Shown: positions 1-9,455 of the stretch, in pieces
How the letters are laid out: each line of letters begins with the position of its first letter
Numbering within the stretch: the stretch's first letter is position 1
From: Lingula anatina
Taxonomy: Eukaryota; Brachiopoda; Lingulata; Lingulida; Lingulidae
Direction of reading: 5' to 3'
DNA length: 62,000 bases
Assembly (NCBI RefSeq): GCF_001039355.2
Contig: NW_019773548.1
Location: forward strand, 458,618 to 520,617
Notes under the pieces: model-generated
Told to the model about the DNA's origin: nothing
Databases searched by the model: none
The model's input: the letters and a program-made list of their open reading frames with translations, nothing else
Position numbers and translations under genes: made by a program

Positions 1-1319
1 AAAAAAGAAGTGCTGTGCTTCTTTATTCTGACCATGGGTGCTAAAAATCGTGCACTGACAACGTATCAATCTTCAAGGAAAGGCGTTCGGCAACTGCGCT
101 GACACTGAAAGGGCTTCGTGTCCTCATTTTTCAGCCGAATTTTTTTTTACTTGACCTCAAGGTCATGTCGGAAAAAAGGCACGGCTCTCGCGCGTAAAGT
201 AAAATTTTCGCCGTAGCCATTAATGACGTCAAAAAATTGCACGGAAAATCGTATACCAATGAGGCCAATGTAATCCAGGATTTGTAAAAATATTCTCCTA
301 CTATAATTTACGCTTAACTTAAATAAAATAATGTAATCGAGATAACCTGAAATGTACCTTACACCAATCATCAAATAATCGATTAATCATAAATCCATAC
401 ACAATGTTCTTGGGATGATGCAATAAATTCATGCAATTTGTTCAGTTTCCGAAAAAATTGAGAAGAATGCATAATTACATGTACATGGAATTAATGCATT
501 GCCTTTTGCAAATTATCGACCTCTAAGTCGTCTAATTTTTATTCATCAAATTGATAGCAAATTACTTAATTATGAAGAAAATCATGCTATATAGTTTAAC
601 TATCTCACAAAGATGAATTTACATTTATAATACCAAACATACACTACTAGCACAAGACCTGTGACTGTTTTAGCAGTGAATCAAAAAGAGAACCAAAGCT
701 ATAATCCTTTACTCTCTATCAGGACCAAAAATTGATATTTCACTAGAAATTCACTCTTGCCAGTTTTATACACATATCTGTACTGTCAAACAAGACTCTT
801 ATGTTAGAACTTTGGTATGGTCTCTTGTACTGTATATAACTCTAGTCTGCTGCATGCACGAATTATTCTCATTGAATACAGAATAAAGCGTCATGATAAC
901 CCAAACTAAAGAGCACTCAAAACCCCCGCAATACTCCACCGCCAAATGCGGATCACTTCTCAATATTCATTAATCAAACAAAGAACCGCCACCAAAATGT
1001 AATCGCTTCTAAGCGGGTCCATTTCTGACTTATCCTAAACAGTTTATCAAAATGGGTCCATAACTTTTTGAGTTAGGCTGTTAACTTGAAAACAAATCAA
1101 GGGCAAAACGGAAGCTCGTTGGCGGGGGTCATGACGTCCACAAAACTATTTCAGAATAAATTTGCTGAATCGTAAAACTGTAACTGTTTTTAAAACTTGA
1201 TAATAACTAAAAACGATAAATTACAAAACAACAATGAAAAATCTTAGATATCCGTCTATAGATTGATAAGTCAAAGTAGTGCCCAATCCTATATCATTCT
1301 TATATGATCTAACCCATAG
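1..1319. other. Flank with no recognisable gene
   Basis: AT-rich sequence downstream (on the minus strand) of the SMB gene stop codon. I see no ORF with recognisable protein character and no clear repeat. It may hold the 3' UTR of the gene ending at 1320; minus-strand AATAAA-like signals (TTTATT on plus) occur near 22-27 and 537-542, but none can be assigned as the poly(A) site. If the SMB gene continues into a 7TM region, those exons are not visible here. Confidence 0.5.
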
Positions 1320-1892
1320 TTAGATATCCCACACCGCTGCCACCAGCGCCACTAACATCAAAAGTGTAACGTTACCGACAAGACTGTTTCCTTGGCTCTG
1401 CTTCGGGGTTGACAGCGTGGTGGCTCCATAAAATGGCGGCACGGAGCTGTGGATCGTGGCGTTCTTCATGCAGGCAGAGAACGATCCTGAGCGTATACCC
1501 ACTGGTTCTCCGGATATCTTCAACTGCACGTTTTGCAGAGCGTTTTCCATCCATGCTTGTACTTGGTCGAACATGTTGCGACCTTCCTCGTAGTCGGCTA
1601 GTCTCACGCGTAGAGTGACCATTGTTCCAAGGACAAAGATGATGGACGTGTTATCCGCGTCGCGTTTCTGACCACAGGTAAAAGCCTGTGCCTGTGCAGC
1701 TCTTACTACAGCTCCCAGTCGACCATCTCGTATGATATCACCACAGCCATCTCTAGGAGTTGGAACCCAGCCACACGGTTCAAAATGTAAGAGAACGAGT
1801 GACCGCATTACCGTGAAATTGTACAGAAGGGGGCGGCAGTCCTGTACACCAGGAACAAAACCAGGGGGGCACACTACCTCCTGATCTACTGG
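1320..1892 (-). CDS. SMB gene copy A, exon 3 (C-terminal exon)
   Basis: The acceptor is the TTTTTTCCAG ending at 1893 and the exon opens in phase 0 with PVDQEVVCPP. It encodes 190 residues: a short Cys-containing segment (CPPG, DCRPL), further cysteines, N-glycosylation sites (NFT, NTS, NAT), and a C-terminal stretch of about 18 hydrophobic residues ending four residues before the stop. The end would suit a GPI-attachment signal or a single TM segment. It could also be a TM1 start if the gene really continues; a weak GTAACG donor lies just upstream of the hydrophobic stretch. Confidence 0.7.
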   Translation of the reverse strand, partial: PVDQEVVCPPGFVPGVQDCRPLLYNFTVMRSLVLLHFEPCGWVPTPRDGCGDIIRDGRLGAVVRAAQAQAFTCGQKRDADNTSIIFVLGTMVTLRVRLADYEEGRNMFDQVQAWMENALQNVQLKISGEPVGIRSGSFSACMKNATIHSSVPPFYGATTLSTPKQSQGNSLVGNVTLLMLVALVAAVWDI

Positions 1893-2143
1893 CTGGAAAA
1901 AACACACGTGTGAAGATGTACGTTGTATATACCCGGTACATGCAAGGTTTTACGCCATACGGCTCAGGGCAGCAGTTAACATCCATTAAGTCGAGAAAAA
2001 AACTTCTGACAATAATTACATCAGAATTTTAACATGAAAAATGAGGGAAAGAATAAATGAAGTAATAATTTACAATCTTTTATCTAAATGCAATTTTAAT
2101 CATCATCCTCATTATTTATGACTACTGCAGTTCTTTTTCTCAC

Positions 2144-2250
2144 CCTAGTCATGACGTCATCACTCTGTTTCCCGTCTTGGTCTCCCAGGTACAACAGGGC
2201 GCGGAGAGAGAGACCGAAGAATCTGACTGGTGGCGGTGTGGAATTCTGAT
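2144..2250 (-). CDS. SMB gene copy A, exon 2 (short internal exon)
   Basis: A 107-nt exon found by splice logic. The acceptor TTATCTTTATTTAG ends at 2251 and the donor GTGAGA starts at 2143. Entry phase 1 and exit phase 0 fit exons 1 and 3 exactly. It reads as QNSTPPPVRFFGLSLRALLY and continues to DDVMTR. The copy B equivalent (9706-9812) keeps the frame with only a few substitutions, which supports coding. Confidence 0.65.
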
Positions 2251-3055
2251 CTAAATAAAGATAACATTTAATTTAGTGAATTAATAAGCTCGGCAAACAA
2301 GAACAGCTACGTGTTCTTCAACCGGCCTGGTTTTTGTAGTCGTAGTTTACACAACTTTTAGATTGAAATATCGTACCAGATGGATCGAGCTGCTAAAATG
2401 CATTCAGTGTAATCATCTTAACTGTCTAAGACGCCTCCTTGAGTAGCAATTTAATTAGTTAATTACTCCCTAGCAAACCAAAAACGCGTGTGAGACATTT
2501 AACCCCTTTTTTGAATAACAAAATTCTGCCATTTTTGATGATCAAAAATATACTCCCATCTACAGGCACATTTAAAGTCCGTGGTTTTAACTCAAAACCT
2601 GAAATACGCCACCGTAGGCTTTCAAATAGTACGGCCACTACAGAGTCCAAAGGACATCGTTCCATGCTTTTTGGAGTGATCGGATCGATTTAACGCCTTG
2701 TAATTCCAGATTAAGAGCGTACGGTGATGTTGCTCTGCAGGTCTATGGGCCAATTGAGTGGAACGATCTCCCTATTTATTTTAAAACAATAGTCTGAGGA
2801 CAATTTTAAAAAAGAATTAAAAACTTATATCTTCAAAAAGTTTTACAATTGATTTGACTGGCTGTTGTCTTTTACACTGTACAGTTTATTTTTGATATCT
2901 TATCAATTCAATTACATTTTAGTTCACATCTTTAGTTCATAACTTATAATTTTTACTACCTTTTCATTTATTTTAGTCATCTGATTCTGTTCATTTTACC
3001 CATGTAAAGTCTACTGAACATTTTATATATGGATTTTAGACTATAAATAAATACA

Positions 3056-3092
<37 letters not shown>

Positions 3093-3773
3093 TATCCCTT
3101 GGCATATCGATTTTATTTTTGTCGTTTGGGACACTATTAAAAGTTTTTTTATGTACGCCAATTGGAATCCACGCTCGTTTACGTCTAACTTAACAGATAC
3201 TCGATCTTAACACTGACTGCTATTATACAAAACAAGTGTAGTACATAACGCTCAATCCCAAGCTGCAAAAGCTAATATACCTTATATCGGAGTGCTAATG
3301 GCTTCCTTCATATCTCCACAAATAAACGCAACTTTCTCAGTAATTCATGTCAGTTTTCCGTCAATATACAATCAATAGTTGCCTTTGCTGGATTATAAAT
3401 GAAAACTTATTTGAACTGATATTTCTCCTACCTTCAGGTATGTATGTCATTACCACACATAAACCGATTCAAAAGATATCACACAACATAAAAATAAATC
3501 TTGGCAATATCAATTATATTTAGCCATTTTCTTTGTGATATTATTGGCGAAACTGAATTATACCATTTATCTAGGGAACACAGGCCAAACCTACGCCTCT
3601 AGAAAACAAAAATGTTTTCCTGATCAAGTATATTTTATTTCTTAGGTTCCACAATCCTACTAGTTGATATTACGAAGGAGGCAAGGATGGTTATTGAAAA
3701 TTATTCACGCCAATAATACACGGTTCTAATTTGTTTACATATGACGTCTTATATATTTCAACGTACCACTCAC
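2251..3773. other. Intron 1 of SMB gene copy A
   Basis: 1.5-kb intron. It contains the 3' relic of a LINE (2695-3093, plus strand, so antisense to the gene). The rest is AT-rich with nothing recognised. Confidence 0.55.
2695..3093 (+). mobile_element. 5'-truncated LINE 3' end with (ATT)n tail, copy A
   Basis: Plus-strand translation gives the typical C-terminus of a non-LTR retrotransposon ORF2: a basic start, YGDVALQVYGPIEWNDLP, then after one frame break FKKELKTYIFKKFY and a stop. The GP..WN.LP...FK..LK.Y.F pattern is the usual tail of Jockey/CR1/L2-type elements. About 170 bp of AT-rich 3' UTR follow, ending in an (ATT)n microsatellite at 3057-3093, as LINE tails often do. It is a dead fragment, antisense inside the SMB gene intron. 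The exact clade cannot be set from so little sequence. Confidence 0.65.
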
Positions 3774-5062
3774 CTTCACAGAGTAGAAAATCACCCAGAT
3801 AACACACCAGGCAGTGGAAGTTCTTGTAACTGTTATCAAAAGCGCCAATGACAACAGGTTGTTGTACGTCATACAGGCATCTCGTAAAGCTGAGTGCAGG
3901 GGGAGTGGACGAGGTACACGACGCACGCTTCCATTGATAAAACTGAACTGACAAGGACCAAAGACATCGTCCCCAACTTCCTTGAAGCATGTTCTTAAAT
4001 TCCATTCCGGTTTCGGCTCGAAAATAGCATTACCTCCGACATCTTTTAGTCTCTTTAACGCGCAATCCGAGGAGCTGCAATTTGCAAAGAAGTCTAATGG
4101 TAAGTACTTAGTGGAATAGACGGCGAGTTCCCACGGTTCCCAACCACCCTTGATACCATTACAGGTTGCACAGTACTTGTTCTTGAAAGTGATCATTGTA
4201 TCTGGGTCGGTGACTGGCTGGTACAATAGCGGTTCTTCTGTGAAGCTACTATTTGAGGTATCAGTGCACTTAATACGACTTTCCTCTTCCAGCCAAGACT
4301 TGGGACACTGGTCCACCATCCAAAAACTCAGTGCATAATTATCCACATAGGGTGGTGTGGTTTGTCGTTTTCTTAGATATAATGTTGGACTTTTTCTACA
4401 GGAGCTTTTATGTGCCAGAGAAAAAGACACAGGATCGACTTGTTTTTTCCCCCTTATCGAAGATGTTTTGTTTGGGGATGCAGTCGAGGTGGTGCATTTT
4501 CTGTCACCCCATAACAGCAGTCACCATACAGGACACACACGGGATCGCAGTTGCAGTGGACCTGGATGCTGTATTTACCACTTTTTGCACAGAGCCATCT
4601 ATACGGCGTCAGAGTGACGTCTGGGAAAGAAGAGGTTTCGCTGCCGTTATCAGATATTTCACGAAATGTATCCTTTTGACTGACTTCATTGTGCATTCCA
4701 CCCTTAGTGGTTGGCATCTCTTGTGTGACGTGAACTCCCCTCTCAGTAGTGGGCGCCGACTTCTCTGTGGTTCCCTCTTGAATTCTACCCTCATCAGTGG
4801 ACGACTCCTGTGTGATTCCCCTGTGAATTCTTCCCTCAGTAATGGGCGCCCTTTTAGTGGTTATCTCTTGCACTCCATCTCGTAGACGCTTTGGCTCCCC
4901 CGTGAGTCCTGCAAGCGTCCAAATCTCAACGTTGGGCGACTTTTGGGCTAATCCGGCAAGTTGACCATTTTCATGGGCAAGATGAACAATTATCAGCGCG
5001 CTTAAAGCAAGGCGGATGATCATCATGTTTTTGACTTTGAAAACTCTGTGCAGTCGTTGCAC
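3774..5062 (-). pseudogene. SMB gene copy A, exon 1 (100-nt and 1-nt deletions)
   Basis: Aligns with copy B exon 1 at a start offset of 7661 and an end offset of 7560, so 101 nt are missing. The large deletion joins GGTG (4491-4494) directly to CATTTT (4495 on). The small one turns CAGGGTT in B into CAGGTT at 3857-3858. The donor GTGAGT next to 3774 is kept. Confidence 0.75.
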
Positions 5063-5393
5063 ATAAGTGACGCAGATCAGCGTTTGCTGGTCATTTATAC
5101 ATCTCCCACTCTTCTTGGAAGATACGATTTCTAGCCACTGAGCAAGAAATTACTGAATCACGTTGCCGGCCTTGCATAAGTCTTGAGGTATACACTCGAG
5201 TAGCGTGCATTGAGCGCTGGCAAACAAGAATACTTAGAGTCACGGTAGGGCATGCCGTTGTAACCGTCACGCTAATTGGAATAATTAGTTCATTATTTCG
5301 AGTAATCCACGTCAACAGGAGTTCGTGAGTTGGAGATCACCGCCGTCTTGTTGATCACCTAGTGTGCTTTTTTTATGTGCGACATAATGAATT

Positions 5394-5617
5394 CAGGGGC
5401 GGATCCAGGATGGGGGGTCCGCGGATACAAATCCGACCCTCCCCCCTCCCTTGGCGTTGGGTTCGGAGACTGCTGAATGGCTCTGAAAAATGTTGGTAAT
5501 TGAGAGGGCGAAAGGTGCCATTTGGTACGGTTTAGAACCATGATTCACCTTGTCAAAAGTCTGATTTCAAGAGGAACCACTTTTTTAGGAAATCGAAGGT
5601 CGAAACCCCTCTGAACC
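5394..5617. mobile_element. CAG-ended MITE, copy A, 3' end deleted
   Basis: Begins CAGGGGCGGATCCAGG like the intact copy at 13055-13319, but its other terminus (C-tract plus CCGCCACTG) is deleted. Sequence resumes at AGACTTCC, shared with copy B. The CAG...CTG ends resemble hAT-type MITEs; I see no convincing target-site duplication. Confidence 0.5.
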
Positions 5618-6168
5618 AGACTTCCAGTAGCGAGTGATTAGAACGCGACTCTCTTCATCAACCTTCATGCACGCCATTTCTTTGATCATACATGCAACAA
5701 AATAAATAAAAAAAAACATACTCTGTAATGAACCCAGACCTGTCCGTATACAACCTCTACACAAACCTGCTGAACAGAAATGGTAGAACAAGAAATGGCA
5801 GCTCAGAGTCCCGTGGAGTCAGTGCAAATTATATGGTCTAACAGAAAGTATTGGGGTCTTTAATGGGACACAAAAAGTTTTGATCTTATAGTCATCATAT
5901 GATGCTTGTGGTGATCAATTTAAATATATAGTCTAAAAACGTACAAACGTCGTAAAACGGAATACCTGTGCGTCGCGACAGTACATATACAGTCAGGTCA
6001 GTCTCCGTCGGGACCTTTTTTTAAACTAGCAGTCCGACAGACTGCATTTTTAAACTAGGAGCCTCAGGACGCTAAGTTTTAAATCTCAGGGTCCGGCGGA
6101 CAGTAGATTTTGAACAAAGAATCCTGGGACTCTCATTTTCAAAACAGAGATTCCAAGTTGGAACCAAG

Positions 6169-6394
6169 GGTGTATTTCCAGAGATTTAGATCGATCCAGG
6201 GATTAAAATTTAGATCGACCTAACTCCCTGGGGGTTCACGCTAAATTTCAGTCAGACGAGCGCGCACCATAGTTAATTACCCCCTTACAGCTTTTAGTAG
6301 GCGGGACAGAAGCTTAAGCCGGCCAAGCTGACAGTAATCTAGTGAGACTCCCCACAGGGATAGTTCGATCTAAAAATCTATGGAAATGGGGTGC
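6169..6394. mobile_element. PIF/Harbinger-like MITE, present in A and absent in B
   Basis: A 226-bp insertion flanked by AAG on both sides (6166-6168 and 6395-6397). Copy B has the uninterrupted target at about 13870. The ends form imperfect inverted repeats containing ATTTCC and AGATTTAGATCG. Related copies, in the opposite orientation, sit at 24951-25172 and 28088-28310 with TAA on both sides. The 3-bp duplications suggest PIF/Harbinger; the family is tentative. Confidence 0.6.
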
Positions 6395-6850
6395 AAGAGT
6401 CCCATTCATGAAAACATGTGGTAGGGATGCCTATTAGTATATTACATAAAAAGACACAAATGTCAAACAGCCATGCATTTACTAACAATGAATATCAATT
6501 TCATTCGTTTATTTATCATTGATATTGTATTTTAAATTCATAGAACTGACAGGGACTTCTAACATCTGTCTTTTTCCGTCTGTTAATTTATAAAAAAATT
6601 AAATTTTGTCCAAAATAAAATATCAACTTCTAAAAAAAAGGATATTTTAAGATATATTGCCTAATAATGGCTCTCAACTTTTTTAGCATTTCATTATAAA
6701 GTTGTATTTTTTCAATACAAATTAAATGTGGCTTTTTACAATAAAGTATAAAATAAAAAATAATTTCTCATTTGAACGAAATTTGTCGTAATTCGTTTTC
6801 TGTACCGAAATGCTTCCTATGGCTTCGTTTGCACACTTAGTTTGGGGACT

Positions 6851-6851
<1 letters not shown>

Positions 6852-6886
<35 letters not shown>
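6852..6886. repeat. Poly(A) tract
   Basis: 35-nt homopolymer in copy A. The corresponding place in copy B (about 14347) has only about nine As. Confidence 0.9.
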
Positions 6887-6891
<5 letters not shown>

Positions 6892-7009
6892 TCACGCATG
6901 TACATGTAAAACATACTAGAATGAGAGAGAGAGAGAGCATAAACAATATACGTTTTGTTTCTATAAAACTCGTTTACTTACATGGCAAAAAAAAAAAAAT
7001 AGTTTGAGG

Positions 7010-7550
7010 TGCTTTCTTGCTGGGAAGTGTTGTAGGAAAGCATGCATCCTGCTAGGACCTGATCCCACTCTTGTGGGTCCCAAGTAGATTTACCAACCAT
7101 ACACTGGATAGTTTGGTCATACTTTACTGTAATATCTAATTGAACTGTCCTTTCTGTGAACCATTTTATGTGGTGGTATATCGGCTAATATGATAATCTG
7201 ATGGTTACAGATAAAAAACAATTCAAATTTCAGTGCACAGAAATTTTGCTATAAATTGATCATTCCTACTGCCTTGTCTAGTCGCACTGATTACCGAAAG
7301 CAGCATCACGTTAAGCCATGTCGTTAATCAAGAGAGATGTACAAAGGTACAATGGTTACATAGTTTTGTATATTTGTCATGAAATATAAACTGCTTTCTG
7401 AAAGTTTACGTACCAGTTAGTCTATTAGACTGTGGGTGATAAGGCCTTGTCACTTTCCTCTCACTCTTGGTTTTACTGCAGATTTCTTCCATAAGATTAT
7501 AGAGGAATTCTCTGCCGTGATAAGATATTATAACAGAGAGAAATCTAATT
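7010..7550 (-). mobile_element. Second retroelement integrase relic, copy A
   Basis: Broken minus-strand coding. HGREFLYNLMEEIC then PYHPQSN (about 7545-7420), and further on WDPQEWD with SYNTS (about 7110-7020). This is the D-x-G-x-EF ... PYHPQSNG ... AYNTS order of retroelement integrases. It differs from the relic at 7575-7847, which already has its own D and E motifs, so two elements are represented. Frames are interrupted and it is non-functional. Confidence 0.55.
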
Positions 7551-7574
7551 CCAAAATACACGATATCACATTGA

Positions 7575-7847
7575 CTAAATTAATAAATTAAAATTCAATG
7601 TTTTCATGATCAGCCCATTTAATCTCTCTACTTGGCCGTTTGTCATTAGATGATACGAAGTGGTTTGAATTTTTGACATGTCGGTGTATTTGCCTAATTC
7701 CATCACTATGTCTGAGAGAAAATTACTGCCTCTATCACTCAAAAGTGTTTTGGGTACCCCATGCTTACATATTATTTCATCAAATAGCAATCTCGCAGTG
7801 GTAGGTGCTGTGATGTCGGGTACCGTTGTAACATGAAAATCCTCCAT
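7575..7847 (-). mobile_element. Ty3/gypsy-type integrase core fragment, copy A
   Basis: A 90-residue open fragment of an rve-type integrase core. It has the central SDRGSNF motif and the downstream NGQVERLN region bearing the catalytic-type glutamate. It lacks the zinc-binding start, the first catalytic Asp, RT and RNase H, so it is a relic. An identical fragment is in copy B. Confidence 0.7.
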
Positions 7848-8580
7848 TATACAATATAAATGTCATATACTCAAATAAAATCTGATTTATAAAGTTTTGT
7901 GGGGGGAGTCAAAATTTCATGGGGTAGTCACATTTTCATTTGAATATTTTACTGGTGAGTCACAATTTCATAATGAAAATCTGACTGGGGAGTCACATTT
8001 TGGGGGGGTCAAATTTTTATAGCACACCTGATTTTTTTTTTGTAATAGTATCTTAAGAGATTATAAGAGAGTATATAGCCATATAGGGGTGTCACATGGT
8101 CTAAGGACAAGCTCAGATATCAGGATAATAGCTATAACTGCCATTTTTGTGGCACAACTGAATATATTATATTTCAATGAGTTGTTCACAATGTTTTTCT
8201 TGTGAAATATAGATCTCATACGAAGAGTTTAATATTATCCATTTAAGCATCTGTATTAAAAAGTGCCTTTCTATTTTTCAGGTAGCATTCGTTTTCACTG
8301 GCTTAAACTTCATACTTTTAGAAAAGCTGTATGTGTAATTATCACCATATGGAGCTTCCCTGTGTTCTACTCAATGCCAGGAGACATGTTAATCTGTTCA
8401 ACTGATTGCATTCAGCAACAGTCCCCAACAAGTTTGATTGAACAACATGGACTGGTAGTTTCACTGGGAATGTGCCCTTCAACTATATTTTTACTTTAAC
8501 AAAACCTGTACGTACATGGAATTTGCCATGAAAAAAAAAAACTCAAGTCAGTTTGTATAGTTTAAATTATTTATTAATTC

Positions 8581-8581
8581 N
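8581..8581. other. Single-N contig join between copy A and copy B blocks
   Basis: Isolated N. The left contig ends in copy A; the right contig starts with a short tandem repeat followed by copy B. This suggests unmerged haplotype contigs rather than a true tandem duplication. Confidence 0.7.
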
Positions 8582-8879
8582 TCATTCGGTGAAGAAGGCC
8601 CAGGGGCCGAAAGCTCGGACTGTATTCAACAACTATTATGTAGATCTTTCTAGATGCATCAAAATATTTATAGTTCTATTATTACCTCATTCGGTGAAGA
8701 AGGCCCAGGGGCCGAAAGCTCGGACTGTATTCAACAACTAGATGCATCAAAATATTTATAGTTCTATTATTACCTCATTCGGTGAAGAAGGCCCAGGGGC
8801 CGAAAGCTCGGACTGTATTCAACAACTATTATGTAGATCTTTCTAGATGCATCAAAATATTTATAGTTCTATTATTACC
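8582..8879. repeat. Tandem repeat, about 105-bp unit, three copies with a hammerhead-like core
   Basis: Units start at 8582, 8687 and 8775 (TCATTCGGTGAAG). Unit 2 is 88 bp and lacks about 17 bases. Each unit has a GGCCC/GGGCC stem closed by AG, preceded by GTGAAGA and followed by GAAA. That resembles the stem-II region of hammerhead ribozymes found in Penelope-like element repeats, but with G where the core expects C in CUGANGA. The array sits exactly at a contig start. Confidence 0.75.
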
Positions 8880-8909
8880 AAGATCTATACGGTGAATCAA
8901 CATGAATCC

Positions 8910-9455
8910 TCAAAGTAACATCAAAAGTGTAACGTTACCGACAGGACTGTTTCCTTGGCTCTGCTTCGGGGTTGACAGCGTGGTGGCTCCATAAAATGGC
9001 GGCACGGAGCTGTGGATCGTGGCGTTCTTCATGCAGGCAGAGAACGATCCTGAGCGTATACCCACTGGTTCTCCGGATATCTTCAACTGCACGTTTTGCA
9101 GAGCGTTTTCCATCCATGCTTGTACTTGGTCGAACATGTTGCGACCTTCCTCGTAGTCGGCTAGTCTCACGCGTAGAGTGACCATTGTTCCAAGGACAAA
9201 GATGATGGACGTGTTATCCGCGTCGCGTTTCTGACCACAGGTAAAAGCCTGTGCCTGTGAAGCTCTTACTACAGCTCCCAGTCGACCATCTCGTATGATA
9301 TCTCCACAGCCATCTCTAGGAGTTGGAACCCAGCCACACGGTTCAAAATGTAAGAGAACGAGTGACCGCATTACCGTGAAATTGTACAGAAGGGGGCGGC
9401 AGTCCTGTACACCAGGAACAAAACCAGGGGGGCACACTACCTCCTGATCTACTGG
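8910..9455 (-). CDS. SMB gene copy B, exon 3 (3' end truncated at block edge)
   Basis: Same phase-0 acceptor as copy A. Homology to A runs up to 8916; the codons after VTLLML are unrelated sequence, so the hydrophobic C-terminus is lost. This is expected if the exon is cut by a contig end. Confidence 0.65.
   Translation of the reverse strand, partial: PVDQEVVCPPGFVPGVQDCRPLLYNFTVMRSLVLLHFEPCGWVPTPRDGCGDIIRDGRLGAVVRASQAQAFTCGQKRDADNTSIIFVLGTMVTLRVRLADYEEGRNMFDQVQAWMENALQNVQLKISGEPVGIRSGSFSACMKNATIHSSVPPFYGATTLSTPKQSQGNSPVGNVTLLMLL

Larger units (their letters stand above)
1320..5062 (-). pseudogene. SMB-domain secreted protein gene, copy A (frameshifted allele)
   Basis: Same three-exon gene as copy B (8910-12723). 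Exons are 3774-5062, 2144-2250 and 1320-1892, and the splice phases agree (1, then 0). Exon 1 carries two frame lesions relative to copy B. One is a 100-nt deletion at about 4494/4495, which removes the last SMB cysteine and the linker after it. The other is a 1-nt deletion at about 3857-3858, inside the Cys-rich region. The net loss of 101 nt leaves the frame broken, so only the first about 190 residues are read correctly. Copy A does keep the authentic 3' end: a hydrophobic C-terminus finishing VAAVWDI before the stop at 1320-1322. It could be a null allele, a recent pseudogene, or consensus error in a draft assembly; the clean 100-nt deletion argues against simple base-call error. Expression and true zygosity are unknown. 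Confidence 0.7.
5063..8580. other. Upstream flank of SMB gene copy A
   Basis: 5' flank of the minus-strand SMB gene. No gene is seen. It holds a truncated CAG-ended MITE (5394-5617), a MITE with 3-bp direct repeats (6169-6394), a poly(A) tract (6852-6886) and two retroelement integrase relics (7010-7850). The last about 300 bases diverge more from copy B than the rest does. Confidence 0.5.

Noticed and set aside
4331-4885. 184-codon plus-strand open frame
   Set aside because: Lies antisense to the SMB gene exon 1. In copy B the sense frame is intact with a signal peptide and a Cys pattern, and the antisense frame has no domain.
8263-8499. Plus-strand frame with a partner at 16029-16217 sharing CSTDCIQQQS
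   Set aside because: Both copies are open, but they share sequence because of the block duplication. There is no recognisable domain, and changes do not obviously favour synonymous sites. Not enough to call an exon.
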